Source of the DNA: Candidula unifasciata
Lineage: Eukaryota > Mollusca > Gastropoda > Stylommatophora > Geomitridae
Length of the DNA: 64,000 nucleotides
Reading direction: 5' to 3'
Assembly: GCA_905116865.2 (NCBI GenBank)
Contig: CAJHNH020006079.1
Span: 171,501 to 235,500 of the forward strand
Shown here: piece by piece, positions 1 through 10,974 of the stretch
How the letters are laid out: each line of letters starts with the position of its first letter
Numbering within the stretch: the stretch's first letter is position 1
Translations under genes and position numbers: made by a program
Notes under the pieces: model-generated
Database searches by the model: none
Told to the model about the DNA's origin: nothing
Seen by the model: only the letters and a program-made list of their open reading frames with translations

Positions 1-530
1 AATGGTTAGATGGCCTAAGATGGTGTATCAGAAACATTGATTTCAAAAAGTGTATAGTTCCATGCCTTCCTTGTAGCAGAAAATTAAAAAGCACAAAGAT
101 TCACTTTTTAAAATTATGATACAACAGTTGAATTTTTTTTTAAATAGTTGCATTTAGCAGCAATGAAATGAATAGCTGAAAACATTTGACAAGGTGGACC
201 TTCTGAAGTCTATTTAAGAATGAATGCTATGGTAAACACAATGTGAGATGAAAAAACATGTGTACAGTTGCATGAATTTGGAATTTAACCCGGGCCTGGA
301 AAACAAAGGATGCATCCAATGAAGAGTATGATATGTGTACCACAAATCTGCTACTGAAACATTAAGCATATACAGGTTAGGACATTTTATAATTCCCTTT
401 CTTGTTAGTAGTTTTAGTAGGCTTAAGATATGTGCTACTTGAGGCGGAGCATCTACTGTAATGCCTGTTACCCTACAATGTCAATTCTTAAATGAGTAAT
501 AATTATTAAAACCTGTTCGGCATCACTTAC
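1..530. other. Intron, no recognisable feature
   Basis: AT-rich sequence downstream of the last visible exon of the minus-strand oxidase gene. No exon, transposon protein or tandem repeat was recognised here. Confidence 0.5.
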
Positions 531-604
531 CACAAATGAGTATATCTCTTTAACACCATGAAGGTCAATATACACATCAAATGGACCTTCATTCTTGAAG
601 ATAC
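531..604 (-). CDS. XDH/aldehyde oxidase-like gene, FAD-domain exon (last one in window)
   Basis: The exon is 74 nt with acceptor TTTGCTAG and a strong GTAAGT donor. After two bases that finish the Gly codon it encodes IFKNEGPFDVYIDLHGVKEI and YSFV, part of the CO-dehydrogenase-type flavin domain that directly follows the FAD loop. It ends in phase 0. No further exon is recognisable in bases 1-530, so the remaining flavin domain and the two molybdopterin domains (roughly a thousand residues in this family) must lie beyond base 1. Confidence 0.88.
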
Positions 605-687
605 CTAGCAAAATTTCAAAAGAATAATTTGATCAAAGTTAACATGGTACTAGGATGCTTACCTTCTAAGCTATACCTCAGATAGAT

Positions 688-912
688 TAGTTGCGTATGC
701 TTTGCAAGATGTTGCAGAACCAACCCCAGCAGCCCCTGGCTGTTGTGTGGTATCTCTAGGCAAATTTACATCTAGTAATTTGCCATTGCTTTCTGGATGG
801 TCGGCTCCCTGATACCATTGATGAAACCAACGCAAGGCGCATGGCCTGCAGCTGGGATCTAACCCAGTACCCCGGCATTACAAAGTGTTCGCATCGACGT
901 AGCCACAGAATA
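688..912 (-). repeat. tRNA-derived SINE, family A
   Basis: About 225 bp, matching the copies at 18995-19218 and 63408-63630. Read on the minus strand it starts with a tRNA-like head (TGGCTACGTCGATGCG as A-box region and GGTTAGATCCC as a decayed B box). It ends in a body rich in CAGCAGCCAGGGGCTGCTGG-type sequence and GTTGCGTA. Several substitutions mark it as an old copy. It sits in the intron between the exons at 604 and 2055. Confidence 0.8.
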
Positions 913-965
913 CTCCAGATACATAGATTAAATAAAGCAAAACCTGATAACAGTTAACACTGTAC

Positions 966-1122
966 CAAGTGCTTACTCCTCACGGCATGGGTGTAACCAG
1001 AGAGTTTGGCTGGCTCACTACACTCAGAGGAAAGGCAAGACGGACATATAACCAGATTGTGACCGGTACCATCAGTATTGGAACTCTGCGCTGGCTTCTG
1101 ATGATGAGGATGGAGCACACAT
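966..1122 (+). mobile_element. 3' end of RT-RNase H LINE (I-like), fragment
   Basis: Encodes GVTREFGWLTTLRGKARRTY and LRWLLMMRMEHTWECP. This is the C-terminal tail that recurs in this window at 60288-60632, 47500-47640 and elsewhere, downstream of an RNase H domain. It is 5'-truncated and fused directly to an RTE-like LINE end at about 1125. Confidence 0.75.
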
Positions 1123-1345
1123 GGGAATGCCCAATGCCTTGTGATGCCATACCATATAAGGCAATCATCAGAAGAGAAGGATGAAGAGCATGAGGTAGAC
1201 CGTGAACAATATGGAAAGTCACATAAGAGAAACTCTACAACAACACATTGAGTCTATATGCCAGGCAGCTAGAAAAACAAGACGCAGAAATGAATACTTC
1301 TTTTGACATACAAAGTGGTAAAAGAGGAAGTCAAGAACAAGAACA
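1122..1345 (+). mobile_element. 3' end of RTE-like LINE, fragment
   Basis: Matches the 3' terminus of the RTE-like copy at 25940-26155 (CDTIPYKA, the GRPR-type basic segment, then the AGCGGTAAAAGAGGAAGT tail). Frameshifts are present. It continues the preceding I-like fragment without a gap. Confidence 0.75.
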
Positions 1346-1559
1346 GGAAGACTGTTTAGTTGTGTTCTGTTTTCTTGTAAAAACTAATTCCGCTTTTTAT
1401 TTTACTAATTGACTCATTGCTTGCAAAAGTATAACTGCTAATGAGGTGTTTCGAATGAATTCTTTAAAGTCAGAAGTTTATTGTAATTACTAACTAAACA
1501 ATCATTGTCTAAACTTGTTTAGGCTGTTATCAACTTTCCTGTTATACAGTTTTGCTAAC

Positions 1560-1995
1560 ATCCAATGCATCATCATCATAATCATCATCATCAAGTTTCT
1601 TGCCAGCTAGTGCAGGCATTCATGCATCTCCACAGTCTTGGTCTTTGGTGTTCTAGATCAATTCCACTGACGATATTCCTCCATGCCACTGTCTTAAGCC
1701 ATCCACCATCATTTCTCTTGGTCTGCATCTGCCTTTTCTACCAGTGATCTTTCCAGTCGTCTCACTATTTTCCAGTACTCCTTTTCTCATCATATGACCA
1801 AAGAACTTTGTTATGTTCTACTTTCATTAGCCATTTCCAGGCAATCACTGTTAGGTATTCTGGCAGTACAAGGTATTTGCAACATTCTTCTCCAGAATCA
1901 CATCTCAGTTGCCTCCAAACTCTTTTTAATTTGTTGCATACACACCCAAAAAAGATTTTTCTTCATATTAAGTTGATGTTAAACTGAAAAGTCTG
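1560..1995 (-). mobile_element. 3' end of a non-LTR retrotransposon with (GAT)n tail
   Basis: The minus strand encodes FFGHMMRKGVLENSETTGKI followed by RQWHGGISSVEL and DQDCGDA. This is the conserved C-terminal tail found after reverse transcriptase in many animal endonuclease-RT LINEs (compare 18430-18830 minus and 30784-31150 plus). The 3' end is a (CATCAT)n array on the plus strand. Stops and frameshifts are present. Confidence 0.7.
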
Positions 1996-2054
1996 ATCCT
2001 TCCTTCCCTACTACAAGTTCTACTCCACATGGTTCAGAATGAGCAGTATCGTAC

Positions 2055-2140
2055 CTGATGCAGTGTTTCCAAAGATGAATCTGCTTTGCTTAGTCTTGTT
2101 GCTTGCCAGAATAGATCCCAAATCACTCAATGACTGGGGC
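2055..2140 (-). CDS. XDH/aldehyde oxidase-like gene, exon with FAD-binding loop
   Basis: The exon is 86 nt: one base completing Arg, 28 codons, then one base of a split Gly codon. It encodes PQSLSDLGSILASNKTKQSR and then FIFGNTASG. GNTASG corresponds to the loop that contacts FAD in the family (GNTEIG in mammalian xanthine dehydrogenase). The acceptor follows TTAATAAAG and the donor is GTACGA, which is unusually weak; correct phase with 3897 and with 604 supports both. A LINE relic on the same strand comes to within about 80 bases of the exon. Confidence 0.85.
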
Positions 2141-2519
2141 CTTTATTAACAAAGAAAAAGAGCAATAATAATTTCACTTATCAATATATCAAGTATTGAA
2201 ACTTTATTACTTCCTGACTGGTTTTTACCCCCAGGTTACTACCTGAAGGTCTGACCACACCTGTGGTGGCTGGATGGCAGTTAAAAAGGACACACCACAG
2301 AAAAATGATTCAACAACAAAAGAAGTTATAATTAGGACGGCTGTAATGGCTACACAAGGTGCCTGCTATCAATGGTGGGTAAGAGGAGGATGAAACTATT
2401 TTAAAAAACATCCAAAGTATATAAGTAGAAATGAACAGCAATAAAAACAAGCTGAGATTAAACCAATATTTCAAATTATACAGCAGGCACAAGTTGCATG
2501 CACAATGATAAAACTGTTT

Positions 2520-2645
2520 TCATCATCTTCTTCTTCTTCTATTTCTTCTTCTTCTTATTCTTCTGCATACACTGGCTGTGAAGTACAGCTGAAAGTGCTA
2601 GTTGTTTGTCCACATCTAGACTTTGGTCTAATCAGAATTTGAATT
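2520..2645 (+). repeat. Repeat F (CTT-headed dispersed repeat), partial
   Basis: A (TTC)n run followed by GGCTGTGAAGTACAGCTGAAAG and GTTTGTCCACATCTAGACTTTGG-like sequence, a decayed version of the element seen more completely at 15010-15325, 12187-12500 and 40865-41145. Confidence 0.55.
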
Positions 2646-2739
2646 TTGCATGTGCATACATTAATGCACACTATAATTATCTAAGCAACTTTTTGTGTGT
2701 GAGTGTGTTTTTTAATTGATGGAAACTAAAAATAAGGCT

Positions 2740-3600
2740 GCATTCTATCATTCTATCTCCCTTGTTGTTCGGAGTAGCTATTGATTGGGTAATGAAAAAA
2801 TGTTGCAAAGGAAATGCTGGCATTTATTGGGTAGAGAACAGACAACTGGAAGATGTGGATTTCTTTGATGATACTGTTTTCAATTAAGTAAAAATAACAA
2901 AGACATGCAAAGAAAAACAGAAGATTTGCCGCCTACAGCATCAAAAATAGGACTACAAATAAGTTATGAGAAAACAAATATATTAAAGATACTAACACAT
3001 CATGTAGATGTCATGCTAGAGAATTAACCAATAAAAGTAACGAATAATTTCACTTAATCTGGTAACAATTTCGATTTTCAAGGAGATATAACAGTTTTTA
3101 ACAACCTTAACAAAATACAGAGCTCCAAGTTTTACAGCTTTAAGACCGAACAACGAATCTTCATTTCGAATGTTATTTCATATCTAGTTCTGAATACTTC
3201 TAAAGATATGGAAAGAAAGTTAAATGCATTTGAGAACAAATGTCCAAGAAAAATCATGAACATAAAATAGGATGAATTTTTAAAAAGCGAGAAAATCATA
3301 GAAATGTCTGAACAAATACATGAATTGACAACAATAAGGTAAAGAAGGTGGAGATATATTGGGCACATTCCCAGATTTAAAGAGCACAGAATTACAAAAC
3401 AAGTACTAACATAAGAAACAAATGTTACAAGAAAAAGATGATGTCCAAGGGAGAATTAGGAAAATGAAGAAGAGCTTTATTATGAGAAGCTAAAAATGAT
3501 GGGCTGAACTCCACGTTAGAAAACAAGAGAGTTGCGTGAAGTAGAGCAGAGTGGAGGAATCAAATGCGAGCACTATGTGATGTCTAACGGCGCACAAAGG
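2740..3600 (+). mobile_element. Degraded LINE reverse transcriptase, C-terminal half
   Basis: Conceptual translation with many stops gives AIDWVMKKCCKGNAGIYWV and LEDVDFFDDTV (the position of the RT F/YADD box). Further on come FENKCPRKIMNI and RRWRYIGHIPRFKEHRITK. This order (RT palm, then an FxNKCxRxI segment, then RRWRWIGH) is typical of a widespread animal endonuclease-RT LINE family. Heavily mutated, no intact ORF. Confidence 0.7.
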
Positions 3601-3604
3601 ATGA

Positions 3605-3740
3605 TGATGATTCATTATACAGATCTGGCTTATTTGTTTACAGACTGTTGGTTCCTTTCCTCCCAGGTAGATGCATTTCATGTTTGATGGAAGCATCCAT
3701 CCTTTTTTTTAGTGGCCAGGGAAACTGTTTCTAGGATAAC
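3605..3740 (+). repeat. Repeat F, partial 3' portion
   Basis: TCTGGCTTATTTGTTTACAG, GTTGGTTCCTTTCC and CAGGTAGATGCATTTCATG match the distal half of repeat F (compare 15160-15230). It abuts the LINE relic on its left. Confidence 0.55.
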
Positions 3741-3896
3741 CATGGATAACGGTAGTTAGGTCTTGACCAGTTTCAGCCCTAGGCATAGTGCACCATAAAA
3801 TCACATGTGGGAATACATCTTTGCATCCCAGATTGTTTCTAATGAGAAGGAAATGCTGATGAAGGCAAAGAAAAATTGATAATCTGTATGGCCTAC

Positions 3897-4006
3897 CTGT
3901 ACCATGCTGTTCCATTTATCTGAATGTTAAGACTGCGATTTCCTCCATTGGGGTGATCTTCTTTGCAAACTTCACCAGTTCTAGGACACAAATTCTTGCT
4001 CAAGTC
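3897..4006 (-). CDS. XDH/aldehyde oxidase-like gene, linker exon before FAD domain
   Basis: The exon is 110 nt, with acceptor TTTCAG and donor GTAGGC. It encodes DLSKNLCPRTGEVC and then INGTAWYR, the linker between the iron-sulfur domain and the flavin domain. The final Arg codon is split (AG plus G from the next exon). Sequence alone would be weak evidence for such a short exon, but its position, strand and both phases fit the neighbouring exons exactly, and WYRP is the usual start of the flavin-binding domain in this family. It lies in a 5-kb stretch otherwise filled with repeat fragments. Confidence 0.88.
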
Positions 4007-4699
4007 CTGAAATTAACATATTTACTTTTACCTGCCTTGTTACTGGTGTAAGATAAGAAGCAAACAAAAGTAAAATCCTTTTCAACTGAATACAAACACT
4101 CATTTTCCATTTTAAAAATGGACGGGAGGTCAGATGGGTGGGGGAATACTTGCCATAGAGCATCTATTTTTAAAAAAAAAGTGCTGGTACTCATCACAAA
4201 GAACCCATTACAGCAGCACTGAAAACAACACTCCTAGAAGATCAAATGCTGGTACTGCATACCACCAGGAAAACAAAAAGCTATGCAAACACCACACTCA
4301 AATGTTTTCCCTGTAAAAAGAAAATTCACAGTGGGAGGTCAACAATCTTTGTGGGAGGCCAAGAACCAGTAAACCAGCCCACCAGGGTGACACAGGGTTC
4401 ACTGGGAATACAACATCCAATACTCAAGTGACAAAGGACCAGAATAGAACGAAGCCAAAAATAAGCAAACTGCTGATACAAAGAAATCTGGCAATCTCTC
4501 TGGCAAACCTCTGCACCCCAAGGTAGAAAAAGACTAAGTTAATAAACAAAATTGGAGCTTCTGAAAATAATTGTCAAATAGGAATGTTTTGTGTTTACAG
4601 TTATGTGTAACATAATTATGAAAACTGTTTATATTCTTTAAGATCCTAGCATCAAAGAGAACTGGCTCATAAAAAGCATGTATGTTTTGGAAATTTTAA

Positions 4700-5372
4700 C
4701 CCTACCAGACCGCTGGCCCAGTTTCCCAGAAATTTCATAACTGTTCTCCATACCGCTGGCCCTACTTTTCGGCTATTTGCATAGTGCATGAGAAAGATGC
4801 ATCACTGACTAAAAATAACCAACCAATCGTCATCAGTCCACTTTGTTAGACATTGCAAATGGCTTCCCCGTGTGTGTAAATCAATTTTGTGTGTTTTAAC
4901 GTGAAAAATTTAGGAAAATTCAGAATGAAGCGAGCGGGTGATGAACCAAGTTTTAGGCTTTTCACAGTCCAACAGGTGATCGATACTTTGGTTTATTCAG
5001 ACTCTGTGATATATATATATATATATAAATATATATATTTATTATCTGTGATAATTTCATAAAGAATACGTTCTTGAAGTGACACTGTCAGTGAGAGCGC
5101 GAATGATGAGGAAAATCTTGAAAATTATCAATCTTGAAATAGATCGATAGTAGGAGGAGGGGGTGTGTCCATCAAACGGCAACATCTGGTGTTCACTTTG
5201 TGAAACAAATTGATCCTGATGAGTGAATTGGCACACAAAGGTGGAATATTGGCGCTAGATAAAAGGTAAGCCTATTTTGTACAATGTCTCTAAGTTTCAT
5301 CATATTCTAGCCGCTCGTTTGCATGTAACTAATATTTTTGTATATCATGTTGGTTTTTTCACGGTAATGCAG
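4700..5372 (+). mobile_element. piggyBac-like element, left portion, truncated
   Basis: A TTAA (4696-4699) is followed by CCCTACCAGACC, as expected for a piggyBac-type terminus. From about 4925 the plus strand encodes MKRAGDEPSFRLFTVQQVID and then TLVYSDSV, an acidic transposase N-terminus of the kind seen in piggyBac-derived proteins. The segment matches the inverted copy at 6685-7404 over about 650 bp. A roughly 45-bp AT-rich insertion with flanking TCTGTGAT repeats interrupts it at 5006-5055. The match ends at 5372, where a LINE fragment begins. Confidence 0.7.
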
Positions 5373-5374
5373 CA

Positions 5375-6230
5375 ATGGACAAGAAACAAAAAATGCTGTT
5401 CACAATTTTCCAGCATGTGATCCTGTCAGTGATAGATTATGGAATTGAAATGCTCACCATATCAAACAATCAGCTGATAAAACTCAAACGCATACAGAAT
5501 GAAGCCATGCGGGTAATTCTGGGATGTACAAGAGATACCTCAGTAGTATGTATGTATGCGATATATGCTTGCACTGCCTACTAATGCAGATAGGCTCAAA
5601 GTTCTGCAGGCAAAGTCATATCTCAGAGTAGCTGTAGACAAGAAGCCCCTCCTGCATGAAGCCCTGGGTAGAGCTAAGGGTCACAGATTGAAAACAGGAA
5701 GGTCTTGGATAGTGCCAGCTGAAGACACAATTGGACATGTGTGCAGGCTTGATAAATTTGAGTGAGGAGAGGAGTGGGTCAAGGAGTCTAAACAAGCTTC
5801 AGGCTTGTGTAGGGTTCTAATCTCTTTAGGTCGTGAGTGCAGAGACTGCCCAGCTGGTGCTGCATAATCAGAAGTTCAACAAATGGTTCATGACAATTCC
5901 TGCCTAAGTGATGTAATTATCTATACAGATGGCACTGTGTTGAGGGGCAGACAGAGTGCAAGAGGGTTCAAAGCAAAAGCGAATGGATGTCGCTTAGTGC
6001 AGCAAAGCCTTGCATTTAATATTACAACGACTAGTTTGAGAATGTAGGCGGAGGCAGTCTCTGCTACCTTCTGGTGGCTTGAGAATCAGCTGTACAGGTT
6101 TAGAAGAGAATGGTAATGAGAGACACTGTTCCTAAAAGAAGAGGCAGAGTCGACCAGCGCAAAGGTGGACACTGATATTACAGACACCTCAGGCATGAAA
6201 ATACATCAGACAGGAGAATTTGAAAGAGAC
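5375..6230 (+). mobile_element. I-like LINE fragment: end of RT and RNase H
   Basis: Encodes QLIKLKRIQNEAMRVILGCT, then YLRVAVDKKPLLHEALG, and in the RNase H region VIIYTDGTVLRGRQSARGF. The same order is seen in the better copy at 45650-47640. Frameshifts and stops occur at 5560, 5764 and beyond. The RNase H first-Asp motif (IYTDGT) is preserved; later parts decay after about 6120. Confidence 0.8.
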
Positions 6231-6680
6231 TGAGTGGCTCTACAACTGGTTATGATGGAAGAGATGTTCTGCAAAAGAATTGCTACATCGGCGATATTCG
6301 ACTGAAACCCACAGGCTGAATCTGACCCACAGAGGCCAGTGGCCTACGGATCCATGCCAGCTGTCTCACATGTGATCTTTTGACAGTGGGACTCTGGCCT
6401 CTGGCTCATAATGATCCCGCATTTTCAACATTTCAGACCCCGAGCTGAACAGCCTTGGGCTACATGCTGTCATTAAAAAGGACAACTCATGGCAGCTATA
6501 ATCTACCACCAGCATCTGCTAGGAAGTTTGTGAGGGCTGAACTTCATAAACCCCTTTTCCTTTAATGATGGACATGCCTGATTCTGCAGTCATATTTCTG
6601 ATAGTTTATAAAAAGAGCCTGCATGGTTTACATGGACTATAGGACCACATTTCTGTGCAAAACCAAATAACATCCTGCGT
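6231..6680. other. Unassigned repeat-like stretch
   Basis: No protein similarity recognised. It lies between a LINE RNase H fragment and a piggyBac-like element and may be LINE or older transposon sequence. Confidence 0.3.
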
Positions 6681-6684
6681 TTAA

Positions 6685-7404
6685 CCCTACCACACCTGAG
6701 GCCCTGAACCTAACCATCCCCTATACCTGAGCTTCTCAGCATTAACACGAAAAAAACCAACATGATATACAAAAATATTAGCTACATGCAAACAAGTGGT
6801 TAGAATAAGATGAAACTAGGAGACATTGTAGAAAATAGGTTTACCTTTCATCTAGCGCCAATATTTCACCTTTGTGTGCCAATCCCCCCAGCAGGATCCA
6901 CCTTATTTCACAAAGTGAGCACCAGATGTTGCTGTTTGAGGGACACGCCCTCTTCTCTTACTATTGCTCTAGTTTTAAATCTATAATTTTCAAGATTTTC
7001 CTCATCACTTAAGCTCTCACTGACTGTGTCACTTCAACTGGGAACGTATTCTTCATGAAAGTCTGACTCCTCAGAGTCTGAATCAACCAAGGTATCAATC
7101 ACCTGTTCGACTGGGAAAAACCTAGACCTACTTCAATTTCCTGTCGAAGTGCTTAGTTCATCAGCCCCTCGTTTAATTGTGAATTATCAGAATTTCTTCA
7201 CATTAAACTACACAAAGTAAATCTAAACACACGTGGGCAGTTATTCGCAATGACTAAACAAAAAGGTTTGATCACGATTGGTTGGTTATTTTTAGTTTGT
7301 GATGCGTTTTATCATGAGGTACACTAAGTACTGAAAATTAGGTACAGCGGTTTAGCAGGCAGAATAAGAAATTACCCGAAAAGCTGTACAGCCGTCTGGT
7401 AGAA
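6685..7404 (-). mobile_element. piggyBac-like non-autonomous element with TTAA at both ends
   Basis: About 720 bp bounded by TTAA at 6681-6684 and at 7405-7408. The ends read CCCTACCACACC and, from the other side, TTCTACCAGACGG. The minus strand encodes VEQVIDTLVDSDSEESDFHE and DEENLENYRF, an acidic N-terminal piece of a piggyBac-type transposase, with stops. Only the N-terminus is present, so the copy is internally deleted. It is inverted relative to the related copy at 4700. Confidence 0.75.
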
Positions 7405-7499
7405 TTAATATATAAATAAGTTTAGTTACATAAAGATGCTATACAAAAAGGAGCTAATTATTGTTTTCAGTAATAGAAATATTAACAGAGAAACTCAAC

Positions 7500-7656
7500 C
7501 TCAATGTCAATTGCTTTGGCTCCTGGGATGTTGGCATCTACTGCAAATGACTTCATGGCATCTAAGATGGATCTGTATCCTGTGCAACGACAGAGGTTTC
7601 CATCAAAGTTGTCCTCAACCTCTTGGGCTGTAATGTTGGGTTTCTGATGAAGCAGT
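7500..7656 (-). CDS. XDH/aldehyde oxidase-like gene, exon completing second [2Fe-2S] domain
   Basis: The exon is 157 nt (one base finishing a Gly codon, then 52 codons). It encodes LLHQKPNITAQEVEDNFDGN followed by LCRCTGYRSILDAMKSFA. The CRCTGYR motif gives the remaining two cysteine ligands of the second iron-sulfur cluster, and GYRSILDA is a family hallmark. The acceptor is TCCTCCAG. The donor GTTGAG is weak in sequence, but it is supported because the exon ends in phase 0 after IDIE and the next exon resumes with DLSKNLCPRTG, as the family requires. The tail after the cluster is the linker toward the FAD domain. Confidence 0.93.
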
Positions 7657-7799
7657 CTGGAGGATAGAAAGGAGCAGTGTTAAATAGAACCTATGATGTG
7701 ATTCAGCAAGAAGAAGCAGGACAGAGATCCCCATACTGTTTCTCATGACTATGCTCCTACAATGAAAGCTTACATGTGGCACACCAGTAACTTATATTC

Positions 7800-9640
7800 T
7801 TCTTTTTCAGCATTCCAAGCCCTTGAGGTTCACTGCTGCAGTTTTCATCTGCCTCCATTTATCTTCTCTTTCCAGATGGTGACACCAACTATTTGTAGGT
7901 CTGCCTAACTATTTTCTTTCCATTGTCTTCTTGGTCTGTCTCATGGTCTATGTCCAATCAGCTGCCTTGTGCGTAGTTTTTACCTTTCTGTCACCAAATA
8001 TTCTCTCATTATGTCCAAGCCACTTCAGTCTATTAGCTCTCATGATGCTAGTGATTAGTGGTGATTTAAACATTATAAATTTTGTTGTGCTTCTCACTCT
8101 CCACTCCCTGCTGACTGCATCTTTGATGGGTCCACAAATTTTCACATTTTCACAATTTTCAAAAGTTGTTTTCTACAAATGTGTAGTAAGGCTTCATCTC
8201 TTTTAGTTGTGCTCCAAGTTTCAGAGCCAAATAAAACAGCTGGTCTTGTCAGCATTTTATATATTTGAGTCTATGACTTTAGCAGATGTTGAAGGGTAGT
8301 GTTTCTCAACATTTTTACAAATGAGCCTACCAAAACACAGGTACTTGTTTCATGGCTTATCTGACAGCTAACCAAGCACAGAATCAGAACCAAATGTAGA
8401 CAGCAGTAATTTTATCAAATGCAATGTCACATTTTTACAACTCAGCTTGTGTGGCATCTGTTGCTGTTTACAGGCTAGAAAATGTATGTAGTTGACAGAG
8501 TTTCTGGGACTTGTACCTGTTTAATCTACAGACTGCAATCCTGGAAGAGAACACGGTCTACCCTATCCAGCTGCCTACGCTACACCCAGCCCACCATTGA
8601 AGAACACAGTTGTAGGGCACAGTATACTTTCTAGAATGTTTTCTACCAGATTGTGTTTCTTCTCTCAGCATGTTAGAGCAGCTGAAGTTTGCATCCCAGT
8701 ATTTACATGGTTCCTTTCATTTCATTTTCATGTTATCAATTTGCATGTGGACGGAGTTATGATCCTTTCCCTGTCTTGTTATTACCATGTATTCTTTCCT
8801 ATCTTAACTGTTAACTAGTCCCATTTCTTCCTTTAAGAGAATCAGTCTTTTTAACATCTCTTGATCATTTTCTCCAATGATATCAATTTCATCTGCATAA
8901 CTAGCCTAAGTATACTTGTACTTTTTTCTACAGTACAATCTTCTTTCAGTGTCCTTAAAACTTTCTCCAGGACCAAGTTGAAAAGAAGTGGGACACAACA
9001 TCACCACCCCAGATGTTATTGAAAAGGGACATAGTTTGGTCACGGTGATTAACTTCTTTAGTATTCCAAATTCTTTCAAAGCATTCAAAAAACTGTTTCT
9101 ATGTATACTCAAATGTCTTTTGAAAGTAAAAAACATTATGTAAATTGCTTCTATATTCCTAGTGTTGCTCTGCTAGTTGCCATAAATGAATATTTGATCT
9201 ATCAGAAACCCACCTGGTAATCACCCAATAAATCTTCAACAAATAGTTTTACTCTGCTTAGCAGAAATTCAAATAGTATTTTATAGTTTGTAGACAACAG
9301 TGATATTTCTCTATAATTTTCACATTTATACTTGTCTCCTTTCTTAAAAGTAATTAATAATGTCTCTTTTCACACATAGGGCAATTTCTCCAGACTTATT
9401 AATTCATATATCTTTTAATGCAAGACCAGCTTCTTTCTTATAAGTTCAGCAGCAATTTCCATCAGTGCCATTTGCCTTATTATTTATAAGCTATGTTATG
9501 ACACAAAACTTTTTCAAAATCAGGCTATTTAATGTTTGGTTCACATATTAGTATCTCTTCCTGTGGATAAAGTATTTAGGGAGTTTCACAGTCTGATAAT
9601 TCAGCAAAGCATTCCTTCTATCTGGTATATATTTCCTAAT
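7800..9640 (-). mobile_element. Degraded LINE reverse transcriptase
   Basis: On the minus strand, RHLSIHRNSFLNALKEFGIL and KKLITVTKLC correspond to the RT segment after FVDFKxAFD. Further on, SYADEIDIIGENDQE occupies the catalytic YADD position with the second Asp replaced. The 3' part encodes RANRLKWLGHNERIFGDRKV. Stops and frameshifts occur throughout. It lies inside the 5-kb intron of the oxidase gene, and a matching 3' fragment is present at 63895-64000. Confidence 0.75.
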
Positions 9641-9732
9641 TATTATTTATCATGTTACGATTATGATCTTTAAAACCATTTGTGTTGTGCTGATGCCCTC
9701 ATTTTACGGCCTTCATTTTTTTTTTATCTGGC

Positions 9733-10860
9733 CATGTATAACACATACTCCTCCATCAAGTAAACATCTTTGTTAGCATCAAACTTCTCATGTATAACAT
9801 ATTTCTCCATCAAGTCAACATCTTAGTTAGCATCCAACTTCTCATGTAAAACATATTTCTCTATCAAGTCAACATCTTAGTTAACATCCAACTTGTCATG
9901 TAAAACATATTTCTCCATCAAGTCAACATCTTAGTTGGCATCCATATTGTCATGTATAACATATTCCTCCATCAAGTCAATATCTTTGTTAGCATCCAAC
10001 TTGTCATGTAAAACATATTTCTCTATCAAGTCAACATCTTAGTTGGCATCCATATTGTCATGTATAACATATTCCTCCATCAAGTCAATATCTTTGTTAG
10101 CATCCAACTTGTCATGAAAAACATATTTCTCCATCAAGTCAACATCTTAGTTAACATCCAACTTCTCATGTAAAACATATTTCTCCATCAAGTCAACATC
10201 TTAGTTGGCATCCATATTGTCATGTATAACATATTCCTCCATCAAGTCAATATCTTTGTTAGCATCCAACTTGTCATGTAAAACATATTTCTCCATCAAG
10301 TCAACATCTTAGTTGGCATCCAACTTCTCATGAAAAACATATTTCTCCATCAAGTCAACATCTTAGTTAACATCCAACTTCTCATGTAAAACATATTTCT
10401 CCATCAAGTCAACATCTTAGTTAGCATCCATATTGTCATGTATAACATATTCCTCCATCAAGTCAATATCTTTGTTAGCATCCAACTTGTCATGTAAAAC
10501 ATATTTCTCTATCAAGTCAACATCTTAGTTAGCATCCAACTTGTCATGTATAACATATTCCTCCATCAAGTCAACATCTTAGTTAGCATCCAACTTGTCA
10601 TGTATAACATATTCCTCCATCAAGTCAACATCTTAGTTAGCATCCAACTTGTCATCTTTAACACATTCCACCAGGATGTCAATGTCTTAACATCCAACTT
10701 GTCATCTATAACACATTCCTCCAGGAAGGCAATGTATTAACATCCAACTTGTCATCTGTAACACATATTTCTCCATCAGATCAACATCTTAGTTAACATC
10801 CAACTTATCATGCATCACACATTTCTCCATCAAATCAACACCTTAATTAATGTGTGACTT
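9733..10860. repeat. 54-bp minisatellite, about 21 units, with higher-order structure
   Basis: CATG-anchored units begin at 9733, 9789, 9843, 9897, 9951 and then every 54 bp to about 10650, followed by four more diverged units, some shorter. Two main variants alternate. Variant B (CAATATCTTTGTTAGC) occurs at 9951, 10059, 10221 and 10437, each time preceded by a unit ending CATATTGT, so pairs and triplets form a higher-order pattern. On the minus strand the unit is 18 codons long: variant B reads KLDANKDIDLMEEYVIHD, whereas the other variant has TAA instead of AAA. Intronic within the oxidase gene. Confidence 0.95.
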
Positions 10861-10973
10861 GTAATGTATTATCTTTATTCTTTCAGGGAGGCAGAATCTT
10901 GGTTAATGTCCAGCAATTCACTATTAAACATAAAATCAAGAACAGTGATAACTTAATTGTAAAACTTTTCACA

Positions 10974-10974
10974 C

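Noticed and set aside
10546..10740. Repetitive plus-strand frame over the minisatellite
   Set aside because: A frame through the 54-bp units on the strand opposite the host gene, with no start or splice context.
9733..10860. CRISPR-like array
   Set aside because: Units are contiguous 54-bp repeats without unique spacers, in an animal-type intron.
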